This document shows, piece after piece, positions 16,755-25,386 of a stretch of 64,000 bases of DNA. The notes beneath the pieces are model-generated. The model had not been told where the DNA came from and did not search any database. It saw nothing but the letters and a program-made list of their open reading frames with translations. Origin of the DNA: JANQOH01 sp965201155. GTDB lineage: Bacteria > Pseudomonadota > Alphaproteobacteria > UBA7887. The stretch covers positions 2,294,001-2,358,000 of the forward strand of contig OZ241752.1 of the NCBI GenBank assembly GCA_965201155.1, given 5' to 3'. Both the position numbers and the translations under genes were made by a program. Every line of letters starts with the position of its first letter. Position 1 is the first letter of the stretch.

Positions 16755-18005
16755 TCAAAGCGGGGTGGGCGGAAGGCGCAGCAGCGCGCGGCGGAAATGG
16801 TTGAGAAGGCTGATCACGGCATATTGCCGGATACGGCTGCCGCGGCCGGGCAGACGCACTTCCTTCGCGTCGACCCGGTCGCCCATCGCGAGCCCGAGGA
16901 ACACGGTGCCGGGCCTGTGGCCGTTTACGGGTTCCGGTCCGGCGACGCCGGTGGTGGCGATGCCGATATCGGCGCCCAGGGTCTTACGCACGGAATCAGC
17001 GAGCGCGGCGGCGGTTTGGGTGGATTCAACAGGTGCGTTCGGCAGGCCGATGAGGCCGCCCGGCGCACGGTCGGGCGCGGCGACGAGAGCGCCGCGGAAC
17101 ACGTCGCCGGCACCGGCAACGGAGGTCATTCGGGTTCCGATGAGACCGCCGGTGAGAGTCTCGGCCACCGCCAGTGTCTGCCGGCGCTCGCGCAGCAAGT
17201 CGAGCACCGCCGATTCCATGGTTTCGTCGTCGGTTCCGAAGACAACATCGCCCAGAATGGCGCGCACGCGGTGTTCCTCGTCGGCGAGGATGGTGTCGGC
17301 GGCGGCATCGTCTTCGGCCTTCGCAGTGATGCGGACCTTGAGGCCTTCTATTCCGCTTGCCTGAAACGCCAGCGTTGCCGTGCCGAGGCGGTCGAGTTCG
17401 ACGATGCGTTCTGCCAGTTGTTCAGCGAGGCCCGACTCGGTCTGTCCCCATGTCTTGACGACCCGGCTCTTGATGACCGCGGTGACGCCGGCGCGCTGCT
17501 TGAGGTCCGGGAGGACGCATTTTTCAAGCATGAGGCGCATTTCCCAGGGGACGCCGGGGACGGCATACACGACCTTTGCGCCGACGGGGCAGATGAGGCC
17601 AGGGGCGGTGCCGGGCATTTCGGGGATGAATGACGCGCCGTCGGGCAGGTCTGCCTGTTGCAGGTTGTTTTCGGTCATGCGGCGTCCGCGCGATTCGAAC
17701 ATGCGGCGAATGCGTGCGCCCATGTCTGCGTCGCGGCGCATTTCCACGCCCATTACGGCGGCGATGGCCTCGCGGGTGATGTCGTCCTGGGTGGGTCCCA
17801 GCCCGCCGCAGGTGATGACGGCGTCACTGCGTTCGAGGCCGGTGCGGATGCAGTTTATCATGCGCTCCAGATTGTCACCGACCTTGGTCTGGTAGTGGGA
17901 GTCGATGCCGGTCAAGGCGAGCTGTTCACCGATCCAGCTCGAATTTGTGTCCACGATCTGTCCCAGGAGCAGTTCTGTGCCGACGGCCACGACTTCGCAG
18001 CGCAT
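16755..18005 (-). CDS. cinA: CinA-family protein (MoCF domain plus nicotinamide-nucleotide amidase domain)
   Basis: A 416-residue two-domain protein. The N-terminal MoCF/molybdopterin-binding domain has VVAVGTELLLGQIVDTN and ITCGGLGPTQDD. The C-terminal PncC domain has AVAETLTGGLIG and IGIATTGVAGP. Full-length CinA proteins hydrolyse ADP-ribose and deamidate NMN, recycling pyridine nucleotides. It is the first gene of the run leading into hcmB, which starts at or just inside its stop. A functional link to the mutase pathway is not obvious. Confidence 0.92.
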   Translation of the reverse strand: MRCEVVAVGTELLLGQIVDTNSSWIGEQLALTGIDSHYQTKVGDNLERMINCIRTGLERSDAVITCGGLGPTQDDITREAIAAVMGVEMRRDADMGARIRRMFESRGRRMTENNLQQADLPDGASFIPEMPGTAPGLICPVGAKVVYAVPGVPWEMRLMLEKCVLPDLKQRAGVTAVIKSRVVKTWGQTESGLAEQLAERIVELDRLGTATLAFQASGIEGLKVRITAKAEDDAAADTILADEEHRVRAILGDVVFGTDDETMESAVLDLLRERRQTLAVAETLTGGLIGTRMTSVAGAGDVFRGALVAAPDRAPGGLIGLPNAPVESTQTAAALADSVRKTLGADIGIATTGVAGPEPVNGHRPGTVFLGLAMGDRVDAKEVRLPGRGSRIRQYAVISLLNHFRRALLRLPPTPL

Positions 18006-18108
18006 ATTGCCTCTCCCGCTGGTCCTCTATGCGTTATAGCAATGAAAGATTCGGCAGCGTATCGCAACCCACCAGCGATGGGCGCGCCGGTCGCAGGGCG
18101 GCATATAT

Positions 18109-18447
18109 CTACAGGATACGTCCATCGAACGGATGCCATCCATCCGGGTGCTCGATTTCGACCACCCAGAGGTCCGGGTCACGGGCGACGGCGCGGGTGA
18201 TATAGGCATCGGCGTCGCGCTCCGCAACTGCGTCCGTGCCGAGGGGCGAGAACCATGCCGGGGCGCCGTGTGCATCGCGTGTCTGGGTGAGGATTCGGCA
18301 GCCGACGCTGCGCTGGTAGAGTTTCAGGAGGACGCTGCCGCCGCGGGCGTCGCCGCGCCGAGCGACATAGACGGGCACTGCCTCGGCCGTGCAGCGCCGC
18401 ACATGAGCCATGACCCAGAGTTCGGTGGGCAGGCGGTCTTCAGTCAT
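18109..18447 (-). CDS. DUF1491 family protein
   Basis: A 112-residue soluble protein of the alphaproteobacterial DUF1491 family. It has LPTELWVMAHVRRC near the start, then VYVARRGDARGGSVLLKL, and DLWVVEIEHPDG near the end. The function is unknown. It stands alone between cinA and the tRNA-Val gene. Confidence 0.8.
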   Translation of the reverse strand: MTEDRLPTELWVMAHVRRCTAEAVPVYVARRGDARGGSVLLKLYQRSVGCRILTQTRDAHGAPAWFSPLGTDAVAERDADAYITRAVARDPDLWVVEIEHPDGWHPFDGRIL

Positions 18448-18519
18448 GGCCGGCGAGGACGGGCCGCGACATTTGCGCTTGCCAAGCGGCCGGGTTTGAG
18501 CTTAGCTTGACGCAGGTGG

Positions 18520-18594
18520 GGGCGCGTAGCTCAGCGGGAGAGCACCACGTTGACATCGTGGGGGTCGCTGGTTCAATCCCAGCCGCGCCCACCA
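18520..18594 (+). tRNA. tRNA-Val (anticodon GAC)
   Basis: Full cloverleaf read by eye. Acceptor GGGCGCG pairs with CGCGCCC (18584-18590) and CCA is encoded. D stem is GCTC/GAGC. The anticodon stem CCACG/CGTGG encloses loop TTGACAT with GAC at 18552-18554. T arm is GCTGG-TTCAATC-CCAGC. GAC reads valine GUC/GUU codons. No other tRNA is adjacent. Confidence 0.96.
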
Positions 18595-18640
18595 TTTTCC
18601 GGTCCTCGGCTATTCTTTATTTCCTGGTTGCGATGCGGCG

Positions 18641-18672
18641 AAAAAAGACCGGGGCCGCAGGGGCCCCGGTCT
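18641..18672 (-). terminator. Rho-independent terminator of the amidohydrolase gene
   Basis: A perfect 11-bp stem: AGACCGGGGCC (18646-18656) pairs with GGCCCCGGTCT (18662-18672) around a five-base loop. On the minus strand it is followed by a run of T residues (A-tract at 18641-18646 on the plus strand). It starts about 25 bases after the stop of the minus-strand amidohydrolase gene. Confidence 0.9.
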
Positions 18673-18696
18673 GTAATGCGCCGTTGGTGCGCGATA

Positions 18697-20208
18697 TCAG
18701 ATATTCGCGCGGGCGATATAGCCATAGGCCTTGTTGCCCCGCAGGGCTTCGAGTCCGCCTTCTTCGCGATACTGGCGCTTCATTTCGGCAAAGGTGTCCT
18801 TGGACAGCTTTTCCTGCTCTGCGCGCAGGTCGAGATTGTAGAGGCGGGCAGAGTTGAAGCCGAGGATTTCGTTCTTGACGGAGCTGTTCGACGGACCGAG
18901 CGCGGCGAAGCCGTGCTGTTCCTGAAGTTCCTCCGGGATTTCCAGCCGGCGCAGGGCTTCGATCTGCCATTGCGGCGAGCCATGGATCACGGAGTCGGTG
19001 CCCCAGACGACATTGCTGGAGCCAAGGCCGCGCACCCATGTGCCGAGGACGGCGGCTGCGAAGCGCGGGTCAGCCACGCAACTGGACGCGAAGCTGGTGC
19101 CCATTTCGGCGTAGATGTTGCTGACTCCGGATTCCTGCGCCACTTCGCCGAGGTCGGTGGCCCATTCGATGCGTCCGGTTTCCTGGAACTGACGGAAGGG
19201 TTCGCCGGCCACATCCATGAACGGCCGCAGGCAGCCGTGATAGATGACGAAGTTGAGGCCGGGCCAGTCGGCCGCTGCTTTCCGCAGGTCCTCCGGCGTC
19301 TGGTATTTCCAGACCCCAGGCCAGCTTTCCTCATAATCCGCCGGCATCAGGCCCTTGTGGATGCACAGGGTGTTGATGCCTGCCGCCAACGCCTTTTCGT
19401 AGAACGGATAGATCAGTTCTTCGTCGTCGAGGTTGAACGGATATTTGGTTGCCGCCGAGAGCGGGTCGCCGATGGTGTAGAGCTTCCAGCTTGCCGGCGG
19501 ACGTTCGGCGAGGGCCTTGTCGACTTCGTCCATCCAGCCGGGCTGGCCGGGGCGCACGACGGCGTGGCCGAGCATGCGAGTGTGGCCGGCGGTGGTGTTG
19601 ACCATGTCGGCGGCTTCGGCGATTTGCTCGTTGGAGAGGAACTCCCATGAGGAGTCATCAAACGGCGCGCCGGAGAGGACCGTCAGGTTCGTGTCGCTGT
19701 TGAGATAGATCTCGCGGACATAGTTCTCGAACTTGAGGTGGTACATCGTGACGGTTTCGGAATCGACACCGCCACTCTGCCAGATTTCCGCGCCGTGCTT
19801 GACGAAGCCCAGGAAGCCTTCCTGCGTGTAGTCGTCATGCACGAAGTGGGTCTGCACGTCGAAGATGAACTGGTTGGCATTGGCGGCAGCGAGTTCGTCG
19901 GCCATTTCGCGGTCGGCGGCTTCGGCTTCATCGACCTTGAAGACGTTGCCATAGACCTGGTTCATGGCGACGAAGGCGGCGGCCATGCCGGATGTGGTGC
20001 GCAGGAAGTCGCGCCGATTGAGGCCCTGGCGCTTGCCGTGATAGTCGGCAAGTTCCTTGATGCGTTCCTCAACCTTTTTCTGTTGCTCGTTTTGCGGGGG
20101 CGGGTTGAATTCGCCGTTTGAAACCACCTGGGTCGGAATCGGCGAATGGAACGCATTTTCCGCCGGCTCTACCTGCCGGTATTCGCGTTCCGTGAAATAG
20201 CTGCCCAT
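18697..20208 (-). CDS. Amidohydrolase-family metal-dependent hydrolase with internal Tat motif
   Basis: A 503-residue protein with a strong GGAGGGAGGAG ribosome site before the ATG. After about 60 polar residues comes a Tat-like segment, NRRDFLRTTSGMAAAFVAM (from about residue 64). The Amidohydro_2 TIM barrel starts around DVQTHFVHDD (metal-binding His) and ends with VVWGTDSVIHGSPQW, where the catalytic Asp of GTD lies. An extended N-terminal tail before a twin-arginine motif is unusual. Substrates of this family range from 2-amino-3-carboxymuconate semialdehyde to lactones and cannot be fixed here. A terminator follows and a promoter lies upstream. Confidence 0.8.
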   Translation of the reverse strand: MGSYFTEREYRQVEPAENAFHSPIPTQVVSNGEFNPPPQNEQQKKVEERIKELADYHGKRQGLNRRDFLRTTSGMAAAFVAMNQVYGNVFKVDEAEAADREMADELAAANANQFIFDVQTHFVHDDYTQEGFLGFVKHGAEIWQSGGVDSETVTMYHLKFENYVREIYLNSDTNLTVLSGAPFDDSSWEFLSNEQIAEAADMVNTTAGHTRMLGHAVVRPGQPGWMDEVDKALAERPPASWKLYTIGDPLSAATKYPFNLDDEELIYPFYEKALAAGINTLCIHKGLMPADYEESWPGVWKYQTPEDLRKAAADWPGLNFVIYHGCLRPFMDVAGEPFRQFQETGRIEWATDLGEVAQESGVSNIYAEMGTSFASSCVADPRFAAAVLGTWVRGLGSSNVVWGTDSVIHGSPQWQIEALRRLEIPEELQEQHGFAALGPSNSSVKNEILGFNSARLYNLDLRAEQEKLSKDTFAEMKRQYREEGGLEALRGNKAYGYIARANI

Positions 20209-20325
20209 TAATCTCCTCCCTCCAGAGATGGCGCCGGCTGCGCGCGCGGGGCAGGCGCCAGTGTTTGGCCAAATCTTGCCGTCCGCTCACGCGCGGGCGG
20301 CGCGGGCGGCCGGTCCTTGTGAAGC

Positions 20326-20353
20326 ACTATAGAACATTTTGCAGCGCTATCAA
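20326..20353 (-). promoter_or_regulatory. Probable sigma70-type promoter of the amidohydrolase gene
   Basis: On the minus strand TTGATA (20348-20353) and TATAGT (20326-20331) are separated by 16 bases, about 115 bases before the start codon. The spacer contains CAAAATGTTC just upstream of the -10, similar to the palindrome in the dctP promoter region. That suggests a common regulator (inference). Confidence 0.45.
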
Positions 20354-20361
20354 ACAACGAG

Positions 20362-21453
20362 TCAGGCGCGAAACGCGGCACGCCCGCCGAGATAACCCAT
20401 TTCCATATAAGGTTGCAGCATTGCCATGCGGTCGCGGAAGCGGGTCCAGCTTTCCCCGGTCCGGCGGGAGATGTCATCGATGGCGGCGGCTTCGGCGACC
20501 ACATCGGCGGAATGGTCCAGCATTGCCTGCAGGACGGGTTCCGGGAAGTGGCGCACATCGACGCCGTGGCGGTTGATGAGTGCGTCGAGCGCGGCAGCGT
20601 TACCGTTCATGGTTTCGGCATACATGCGCATATTTTCCTCGCCCGCGGCCTTGCGAACGACCGTCTGAAGGTCAGTCGGCAGGGCGTCATAGGCGTCGCG
20701 GCCGACGGTCAGCGACAGGGCCGGCCCGGGTTCATGCACGCCGGGGCCGTAATAGTAGCGGGCGACCTTGTGGAACCCCATGGCGAGGTCGTTGTAGGGG
20801 CCGGCCCATTCGGCAGCATCGAGCGCGCCGGTCTGCAGGGCGGGCACGACTTCGCCGCCGGACAGGTTGACGGATATGACTCCGAGACGGTTGAACACGG
20901 CGGCGCCGAGGCCGGGGATGCGCATCTTGAGGCCGTCAAGGTCTGCGATTTCGTTGATCGCCTTGCGGAACCACCCTCCCATATTGGGACCGCCGGTGCC
21001 GGCGAGGAAACCGCGCAGGCCGAAACCGGCGTAGAGTTCGTCCCACAATTGCTGGCCGCCGCCATAGAGAATCCATGAATTGTGCTCGGTGGGAGTAAGG
21101 CCGCCGGGAACCGAGCAGAAAAACGGCATGGCGCCGTGTTTGGCGATCCAGTAATAGGGCGCGTCGTGGCAGCAGTCGGCGATGCCGTTGCGTACGGCGT
21201 CGAATGCTTCGAAAGCGGGGACGAGTTCACCGGCGGCGAACAGTTTGATAGTGAGGCGTCCGTCGGACATTTCGCCGATGGCGTCGGCGAGTCTCTGGGC
21301 GCCGACGCCGATGGCGGGCAGATTGCGAGGCCAGCAGGTCACCATGCGCCATTGCGTGCGTCCCTGGGCGATGGCGGGGGCCGGAAAGGCGCCGGCAATG
21401 GCGGCGGCGCCAGCACCGGCTGCGGTGTTTTTCAGGAATTGTCTGCGTTGCAT
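20362..21453 (-). CDS. TRAP transporter substrate-binding protein, DctP family
   Basis: 363 residues; start at the ATG of the Tat signal MQRRQFLKNTAAGAG, with the mature protein after PAPAIAQG. DctP fold: TQWRMVTCWPRNLPAIG, GELVPAFEAFDAVRNG, a conserved carboxylate-binding Arg in LKMRIPG, and GALDAAEWAGPYND, as in ketoacid/mannonate-type TRAP binding proteins (TakP-like). The membrane subunits DctQ and DctM are not in the window, so this is an orphan binding protein here. The frame extends 164 codons upstream without a plausible start. Confidence 0.88.
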   Translation of the reverse strand: MQRRQFLKNTAAGAGAAAIAGAFPAPAIAQGRTQWRMVTCWPRNLPAIGVGAQRLADAIGEMSDGRLTIKLFAAGELVPAFEAFDAVRNGIADCCHDAPYYWIAKHGAMPFFCSVPGGLTPTEHNSWILYGGGQQLWDELYAGFGLRGFLAGTGGPNMGGWFRKAINEIADLDGLKMRIPGLGAAVFNRLGVISVNLSGGEVVPALQTGALDAAEWAGPYNDLAMGFHKVARYYYGPGVHEPGPALSLTVGRDAYDALPTDLQTVVRKAAGEENMRMYAETMNGNAAALDALINRHGVDVRHFPEPVLQAMLDHSADVVAEAAAIDDISRRTGESWTRFRDRMAMLQPYMEMGYLGGRAAFRA

Positions 21454-21666
21454 GGCCTGCGCCTCCCCTGTCGGCTGTGATGTGCGGCCTTCCCGCCGCC
21501 TCGCGCCGGTCATTGTTGCGCATTTGCGCTTACGTGGGCAATGGACGGGTTGGGGGCTGTACGAAACCGTGCAAAGCGGGATTTGCCGGGATATGCCGGG
21601 ATCTGATGCCTGATGTTTCCCTTCCGTGTTTCGTTCGGCGGCGGTGCGCAGTTTCCGAGAGCGGAA

Positions 21667-21694
21667 TAATAACAGAACATTCTGTATTGAGCAA
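21667..21694 (-). promoter_or_regulatory. Possible dctP promoter
   Basis: Minus-strand TTGCTC (21689-21694) and TTATTA (21667-21672) are spaced by 16 bases, with the operator-like palindrome filling the spacer. The leader to the dctP start would be about 200 bases, which is long, so confidence is limited. Confidence 0.35.
21672..21685. promoter_or_regulatory. Operator-like palindrome ACAGAA-CA-TTCTGT
   Basis: A perfect 6-bp inverted repeat around a two-base centre in the divergent region. A half-matching copy (CAAAATGTTCT on the minus strand) lies in the amidohydrolase promoter spacer at 20330-20340. This fits a dimeric repressor site, but no regulator gene is adjacent. Confidence 0.4.
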
Positions 21695-21783
21695 GCGCGC
21701 CCTGCTGCGTGGTTCCTATATGGGGCGGAGGGCTGCATAATTGCGCGGCGGATGCACTGTTTCGGGAAGCGGGGAGAAGAGGC

Positions 21784-22965
21784 ATGACACAGCAGCACGA
21801 GGGCGCGCGCGCGAGCCGCCGCCAGTTCATGGCCGGTCTGGCGGCTGCGGGTCTGGCGCCCGGGCCGGCGCTGGCACGGAACGAGCCCTTGCGAATCGGA
21901 GCACTGGTTCCGCTTACCGGCGGTCTCGACAACCACGGGGCGCAAATGCGTCTTGGCCTGGAGACCGCGGTTGACGGTATCAACGGCGCAGGCGGCGTGC
22001 TGGGGCGGCAGGTCGAACTGGTTTATGCGGACAGCGCCGGGACGCCGCAGGGGCTTGCGGCGAACTGCGAGCGGCTGGTGCGCGAGGACAGGATCTCAGC
22101 GGCCGTGGGGCCTTTCATTGCGGCGGGACGCAAGACGGCGGCCGCGGCGTTCGGCAAGCTGGGCGTGCCGGTGATTTCCGCGTCGAACAATGAAGGGCAG
22201 TTTTGCGGGGATACGTATTTCTCGCTGGGTCCCACGCCCAACCAGGATATTCTCCCCCTGCTGGACCAGCTGGACGGGGGTGAGGGGCGGTCCTACTTCC
22301 TTGTCGGAACCTATTCAAGCTGGCAATTGTCGAGCTTCCGACAGGCCGCTCTCAAGATCATATACGGCTTGGGGGGGGCGGTGACGGGGCAAGCGCTGAC
22401 GCCGATCGGCGAAGTGCGATTTTCGCCGATCCTTCGCTGGATCAGGTCCACGGGAGCCGACGCGGTAGTGCTTTGCGTACCGCGTTTGAGCGGTGTGCAT
22501 TTCGTACATAATGCGCGTGCGCTGGGGTTGATCAACCGGGTGCGGCTGGGCTGGGTCGGGTTCAATGAACTGCACGCGCAGGAATTGCCGCAAAACGAAG
22601 TGTCGCAAGTGACAACGATGGCGCCGTTTGCTGCGAGCGACCGGACGCGAGGCGTGCCCGAACTCGTGGCGAGGATGGCGCATCTTACGGGGGCCGGCAT
22701 TCAACCGACCTATTATGCCTATACGCATCATGCGGCGCTCTCGGCGATTGCGGCGGCGGCGGAAGCATCCGGGGAGACGAGTCCGGCGGCGATTCTGGCG
22801 GGGCTGAAGGGGTTGACGTTCGAGACGGCGACCGGGCCGGTGACGATTGACGCGCAGAATCATCATGCGCGGCTGAATATTGTGGTCGCGCGCGGAAATG
22901 AGGGCGGGCTGGATATCGTTCAGCGGCTGGGGGCTGTGGATCCGGAGCCGGGTTGCGGGGCGTAA
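21784..22965 (+). CDS. ABC transporter substrate-binding protein (Peripla_BP_6, branched amino acid/urea type)
   Basis: 393 residues, start preceded by GAAGAGG. Tat signal SRRQFMAGLAAAGLAPG, cleavage near ALARN. Type I periplasmic binding fold: LRIGALVPLTGGLDNHGAQMR, INGAGGVLGRQVELVYAD, AVGPFIAAGRKTAAAA, and VPVISASNNEGQF. These resemble amide/urea-binding FmdD-like and LivJ-like proteins. Permease and ATPase genes are absent nearby. It diverges from the TRAP binding-protein gene. Confidence 0.87.
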   Translation: MTQQHEGARASRRQFMAGLAAAGLAPGPALARNEPLRIGALVPLTGGLDNHGAQMRLGLETAVDGINGAGGVLGRQVELVYADSAGTPQGLAANCERLVREDRISAAVGPFIAAGRKTAAAAFGKLGVPVISASNNEGQFCGDTYFSLGPTPNQDILPLLDQLDGGEGRSYFLVGTYSSWQLSSFRQAALKIIYGLGGAVTGQALTPIGEVRFSPILRWIRSTGADAVVLCVPRLSGVHFVHNARALGLINRVRLGWVGFNELHAQELPQNEVSQVTTMAPFAASDRTRGVPELVARMAHLTGAGIQPTYYAYTHHAALSAIAAAAEASGETSPAAILAGLKGLTFETATGPVTIDAQNHHARLNIVVARGNEGGLDIVQRLGAVDPEPGCGA

Positions 22966-23002
22966 CTCATGCACGCTGTTTCCGGCGCCATGCTGCGTAA
23001 TG

Positions 23003-24868
23003 TCATGATGTGACGGCGGCTTCCAGGGATTCTTCGGCTGCCAGCCATTCGGCTTCGGCCGCGGCCAGGGCGCGCAGGGCCGTGGCGCGGCGCCGGGTGA
23101 GGTCGGCGATACGGGCAGGGTTGCCCGCATAGAGGGCGGGGTCGGCGATTTCGGCTTCCAGTGCGGCGATGTCGGCGCTGAGCGCCGAGGCTCTCCTTTC
23201 GGCAGCGCGGGCGGCGCGGCGAAGACCGGCGAACGCGGCGCGCATGTCGGCGGCGCGGCGGCGCTGCTCGCGACGGGCGCCGCCCGGCTTGCGGCGTTCC
23301 CCGGTCCCCTGGCGCCGTTGCAGCGTTGTCTGCCGGTAGGCTTCAAGGTCGCCGTCGAACACATGGCAGCCGCCGTCGGAAACAAGCCACAGGCGGTCGG
23401 CGGTGCGGGCAATCATGTCGCTGTCATGAGTGACCAGAACAACCGCGCCGGCATAGTCGTTGAGGGCGGTGATGAACGCCTCGCGGGCATCCATGTCAAG
23501 ATGGTTGGTGGGTTCGTCGAGCAGCAGCAATTGCGGGCGCGAACAGCAGATCAAGGCCAGGGCGAGGCGCGCCCTTTCGCCGCCGGACAGGGTGGCGGCG
23601 GGCTGGTCGGCACGGGCGCCTTCCAGCCCGAAACGCCCGCAATGGGCGCGCAGGGAGGTGGAGTCGGCCTGCGGCAGCAAGGCTGCCACCTGTTCCACCG
23701 CGGTCCTGTCGGCGTCGAGCAGGTCGGCCTGATCCTGGGCGTAGTATCCGATGGCGAGGCGGGGTGCGCGGCGCACATCGCCGGCAGTGGCGGGGAGGCG
23801 TCCCGCAAGCAGGCGCAGCAGGGTGGTCTTGCCATTGCCGTTGGCGCCGAGCAGCGCGATACGGTCGTCCATGTCGAGCCGCAGATTGAGGCCGCGCAGC
23901 ACCGGCGCGCAGCCATAGCCCGCCGCTGCGCCTTCCAGCACCATCAATGGCGGCGGCAGCGGCGGCGGCTCGGGAAGGCAAAAGCGGGGCGGCGCTTCTG
24001 CCAGGGGCGGCGGCGGGGCTTCCAGCCTTTCCAGCATTTTCAGCCGGCTCTGGGCCTGTCGGGCCTTGCTTGCCTTGTAGCGGAAGCGGGCGACATAAGC
24101 CTGCATGTGGGCGCGCTGTGCGGCAGTGCGGCGGCGAACCGCAGCGTCGCGGTCCAACTGCTCGCGCCGGGCACGGATGAAGGCGGCGAAGCCGCCGCGC
24201 CAGGAACGGGTTCGGCCGTGGGAGAGATGCACGGTTTCGGTGGCCACGCGGTCGATCAAATGGCGGTCATGACTGCATAGCAGCAGGGTGCGCGGCCAGC
24301 GGGCGAGATATGCGGTGAGCCACATGGCTGCTTCGAGGTCCAGGTGATTGGTGGGTTCGTCGAGCAACAGGAGGTCGGGTTCAGCGAACAGGGCAGCGGC
24401 GAGTCCGACACGCATGCGCCAGCCACCGGAAAGGGAGTCCAGCGCGGTTTCCTGCGCGCGGGCGTCGAATCCGAGGCCCCGCAGGATGACGGCGGCGCGG
24501 GCGGGCGCGGCGTGAGCGGCGATCTCATGCAGGCGGGCATGCAGCGCGGCGAGGCGGGCGCCGTCGGCGGTCTGCGCTTCCTGCAGCAGGCGGGAGCGCT
24601 CCGTGTCGGCCGCGAGGGTGAACTCGCGCACGCTCTGCGAACCTGACGGCGCGATTTGCGCCACCAGTGCGACACGCGCGCGGGCGGGCAGGGAGATGCT
24701 GCCGGAGTCGCATTCAATTTCGCCCGCGATCAGGCGCAGCAGGGTGGTCTTGCCGCTGCCATTGCGTCCGACAAGCGCCGCGCGGTGGCCTTCAGCAAGG
24801 GTGAGGTCGGCGCCTTCAAGGATCGGGCGGCCGCCGATACGATAGTGAATGGCGGTGAGTTGCAGCAT
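23003..24868 (-). CDS. ABC-F family ATP-binding protein
   Basis: A 621-residue duplicated ABC ATPase without membrane domains. The first cassette has GRNGSGKTTLLRL, LSGGWRMRVGLA and LLLDEPTNHLDLEA; the second has GANGNGKTTLLRL, LSGGERARLALA and LLLDEPTNHLDMDA. An Arg-rich linker lies between them, and an Arg/Ala-rich coiled-coil tail follows residue ~530, as in YheS/Uup. ABC-F proteins act on ribosomes in translation or, for Uup, in DNA/ribosome maintenance. Subfamily not fixed. Start chosen at MLQLTAIHYRIG. Confidence 0.9.
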   Translation of the reverse strand: MLQLTAIHYRIGGRPILEGADLTLAEGHRAALVGRNGSGKTTLLRLIAGEIECDSGSISLPARARVALVAQIAPSGSQSVREFTLAADTERSRLLQEAQTADGARLAALHARLHEIAAHAAPARAAVILRGLGFDARAQETALDSLSGGWRMRVGLAAALFAEPDLLLLDEPTNHLDLEAAMWLTAYLARWPRTLLLCSHDRHLIDRVATETVHLSHGRTRSWRGGFAAFIRARREQLDRDAAVRRRTAAQRAHMQAYVARFRYKASKARQAQSRLKMLERLEAPPPPLAEAPPRFCLPEPPPLPPPLMVLEGAAAGYGCAPVLRGLNLRLDMDDRIALLGANGNGKTTLLRLLAGRLPATAGDVRRAPRLAIGYYAQDQADLLDADRTAVEQVAALLPQADSTSLRAHCGRFGLEGARADQPAATLSGGERARLALALICCSRPQLLLLDEPTNHLDMDAREAFITALNDYAGAVVLVTHDSDMIARTADRLWLVSDGGCHVFDGDLEAYRQTTLQRRQGTGERRKPGGARREQRRRAADMRAAFAGLRRAARAAERRASALSADIAALEAEIADPALYAGNPARIADLTRRRATALRALAAAEAEWLAAEESLEAAVTS

Positions 24869-24963
24869 GTCCGGTTGCGGCGGCGCGGGAGCCTGGGGCA
24901 GTTGCCGGCCCCGGCCAGCATGGCTATAACGCCCCGGCCCTGCAACAGCCAACGGAAGCGGTT

Positions 24964-25386
24964 ATGGTGCTGGAACGCACTTTATCGATCATCAAGCCCG
25001 ATGCGACGCGGCGGGATCTGACCGGGCAGATCAATATGCGGTTCGAGGCCGCCGGTTTGCGCATTGTTGCGCAGAAACGCCTGGCCTTGAGCCGCGAACA
25101 GGTCGAGCGCTTCTATGCCATACATCGCGAGCGTGCGTTTTTTGACGATCTGTGCGCCTTCATGTGCTCGGGACCGGTGGTGGTGCAGGTGCTGGAAGGG
25201 GAGGACGCCATCGAGCGCAACCGCGAGTTGATGGGTGCAACCAACCCGGCGAACGCGGCGGAAGGCACCATCCGGCGGGATTTCGCCGAGTCGATCGAGG
25301 CCAACTCCGTTCATGGTTCGGATTCACCGGACAATGCGCAGACGGAAATCGGCTTCTTTTTCAGCGATCTGGAGATTGTCGGTTAG
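24964..25386 (+). CDS. ndk: Nucleoside diphosphate kinase
   Basis: A 140-residue enzyme transferring phosphate from NTPs to NDPs through a phospho-histidine. RTLSIIKPDATRR opens the protein (Lys11). GATNPANAAEGTIRRDF and NSVHGSDS give the catalytic His117. Length is exactly typical. It is followed immediately by rlmE, probably in the same transcript. Confidence 0.97.
   Translation: MVLERTLSIIKPDATRRDLTGQINMRFEAAGLRIVAQKRLALSREQVERFYAIHRERAFFDDLCAFMCSGPVVVQVLEGEDAIERNRELMGATNPANAAEGTIRRDFAESIEANSVHGSDSPDNAQTEIGFFFSDLEIVG

Larger units (their letters stand above)
21454..21783. other. 330-base divergent intergenic region
   Basis: This region separates the divergent dctP-type and ABC binding-protein genes. 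It is markedly richer in A/T around 21655-21690 and contains the palindrome and promoter-like hexamers listed separately. I see no coding sequence and no recognisable riboswitch. Confidence 0.6.

Noticed and set aside
21454..21945. 164-codon upstream extension of the TRAP binding-protein frame
   Set aside because: It precedes a perfect Tat signal start and crosses the divergent promoter region and the start of the opposite gene.
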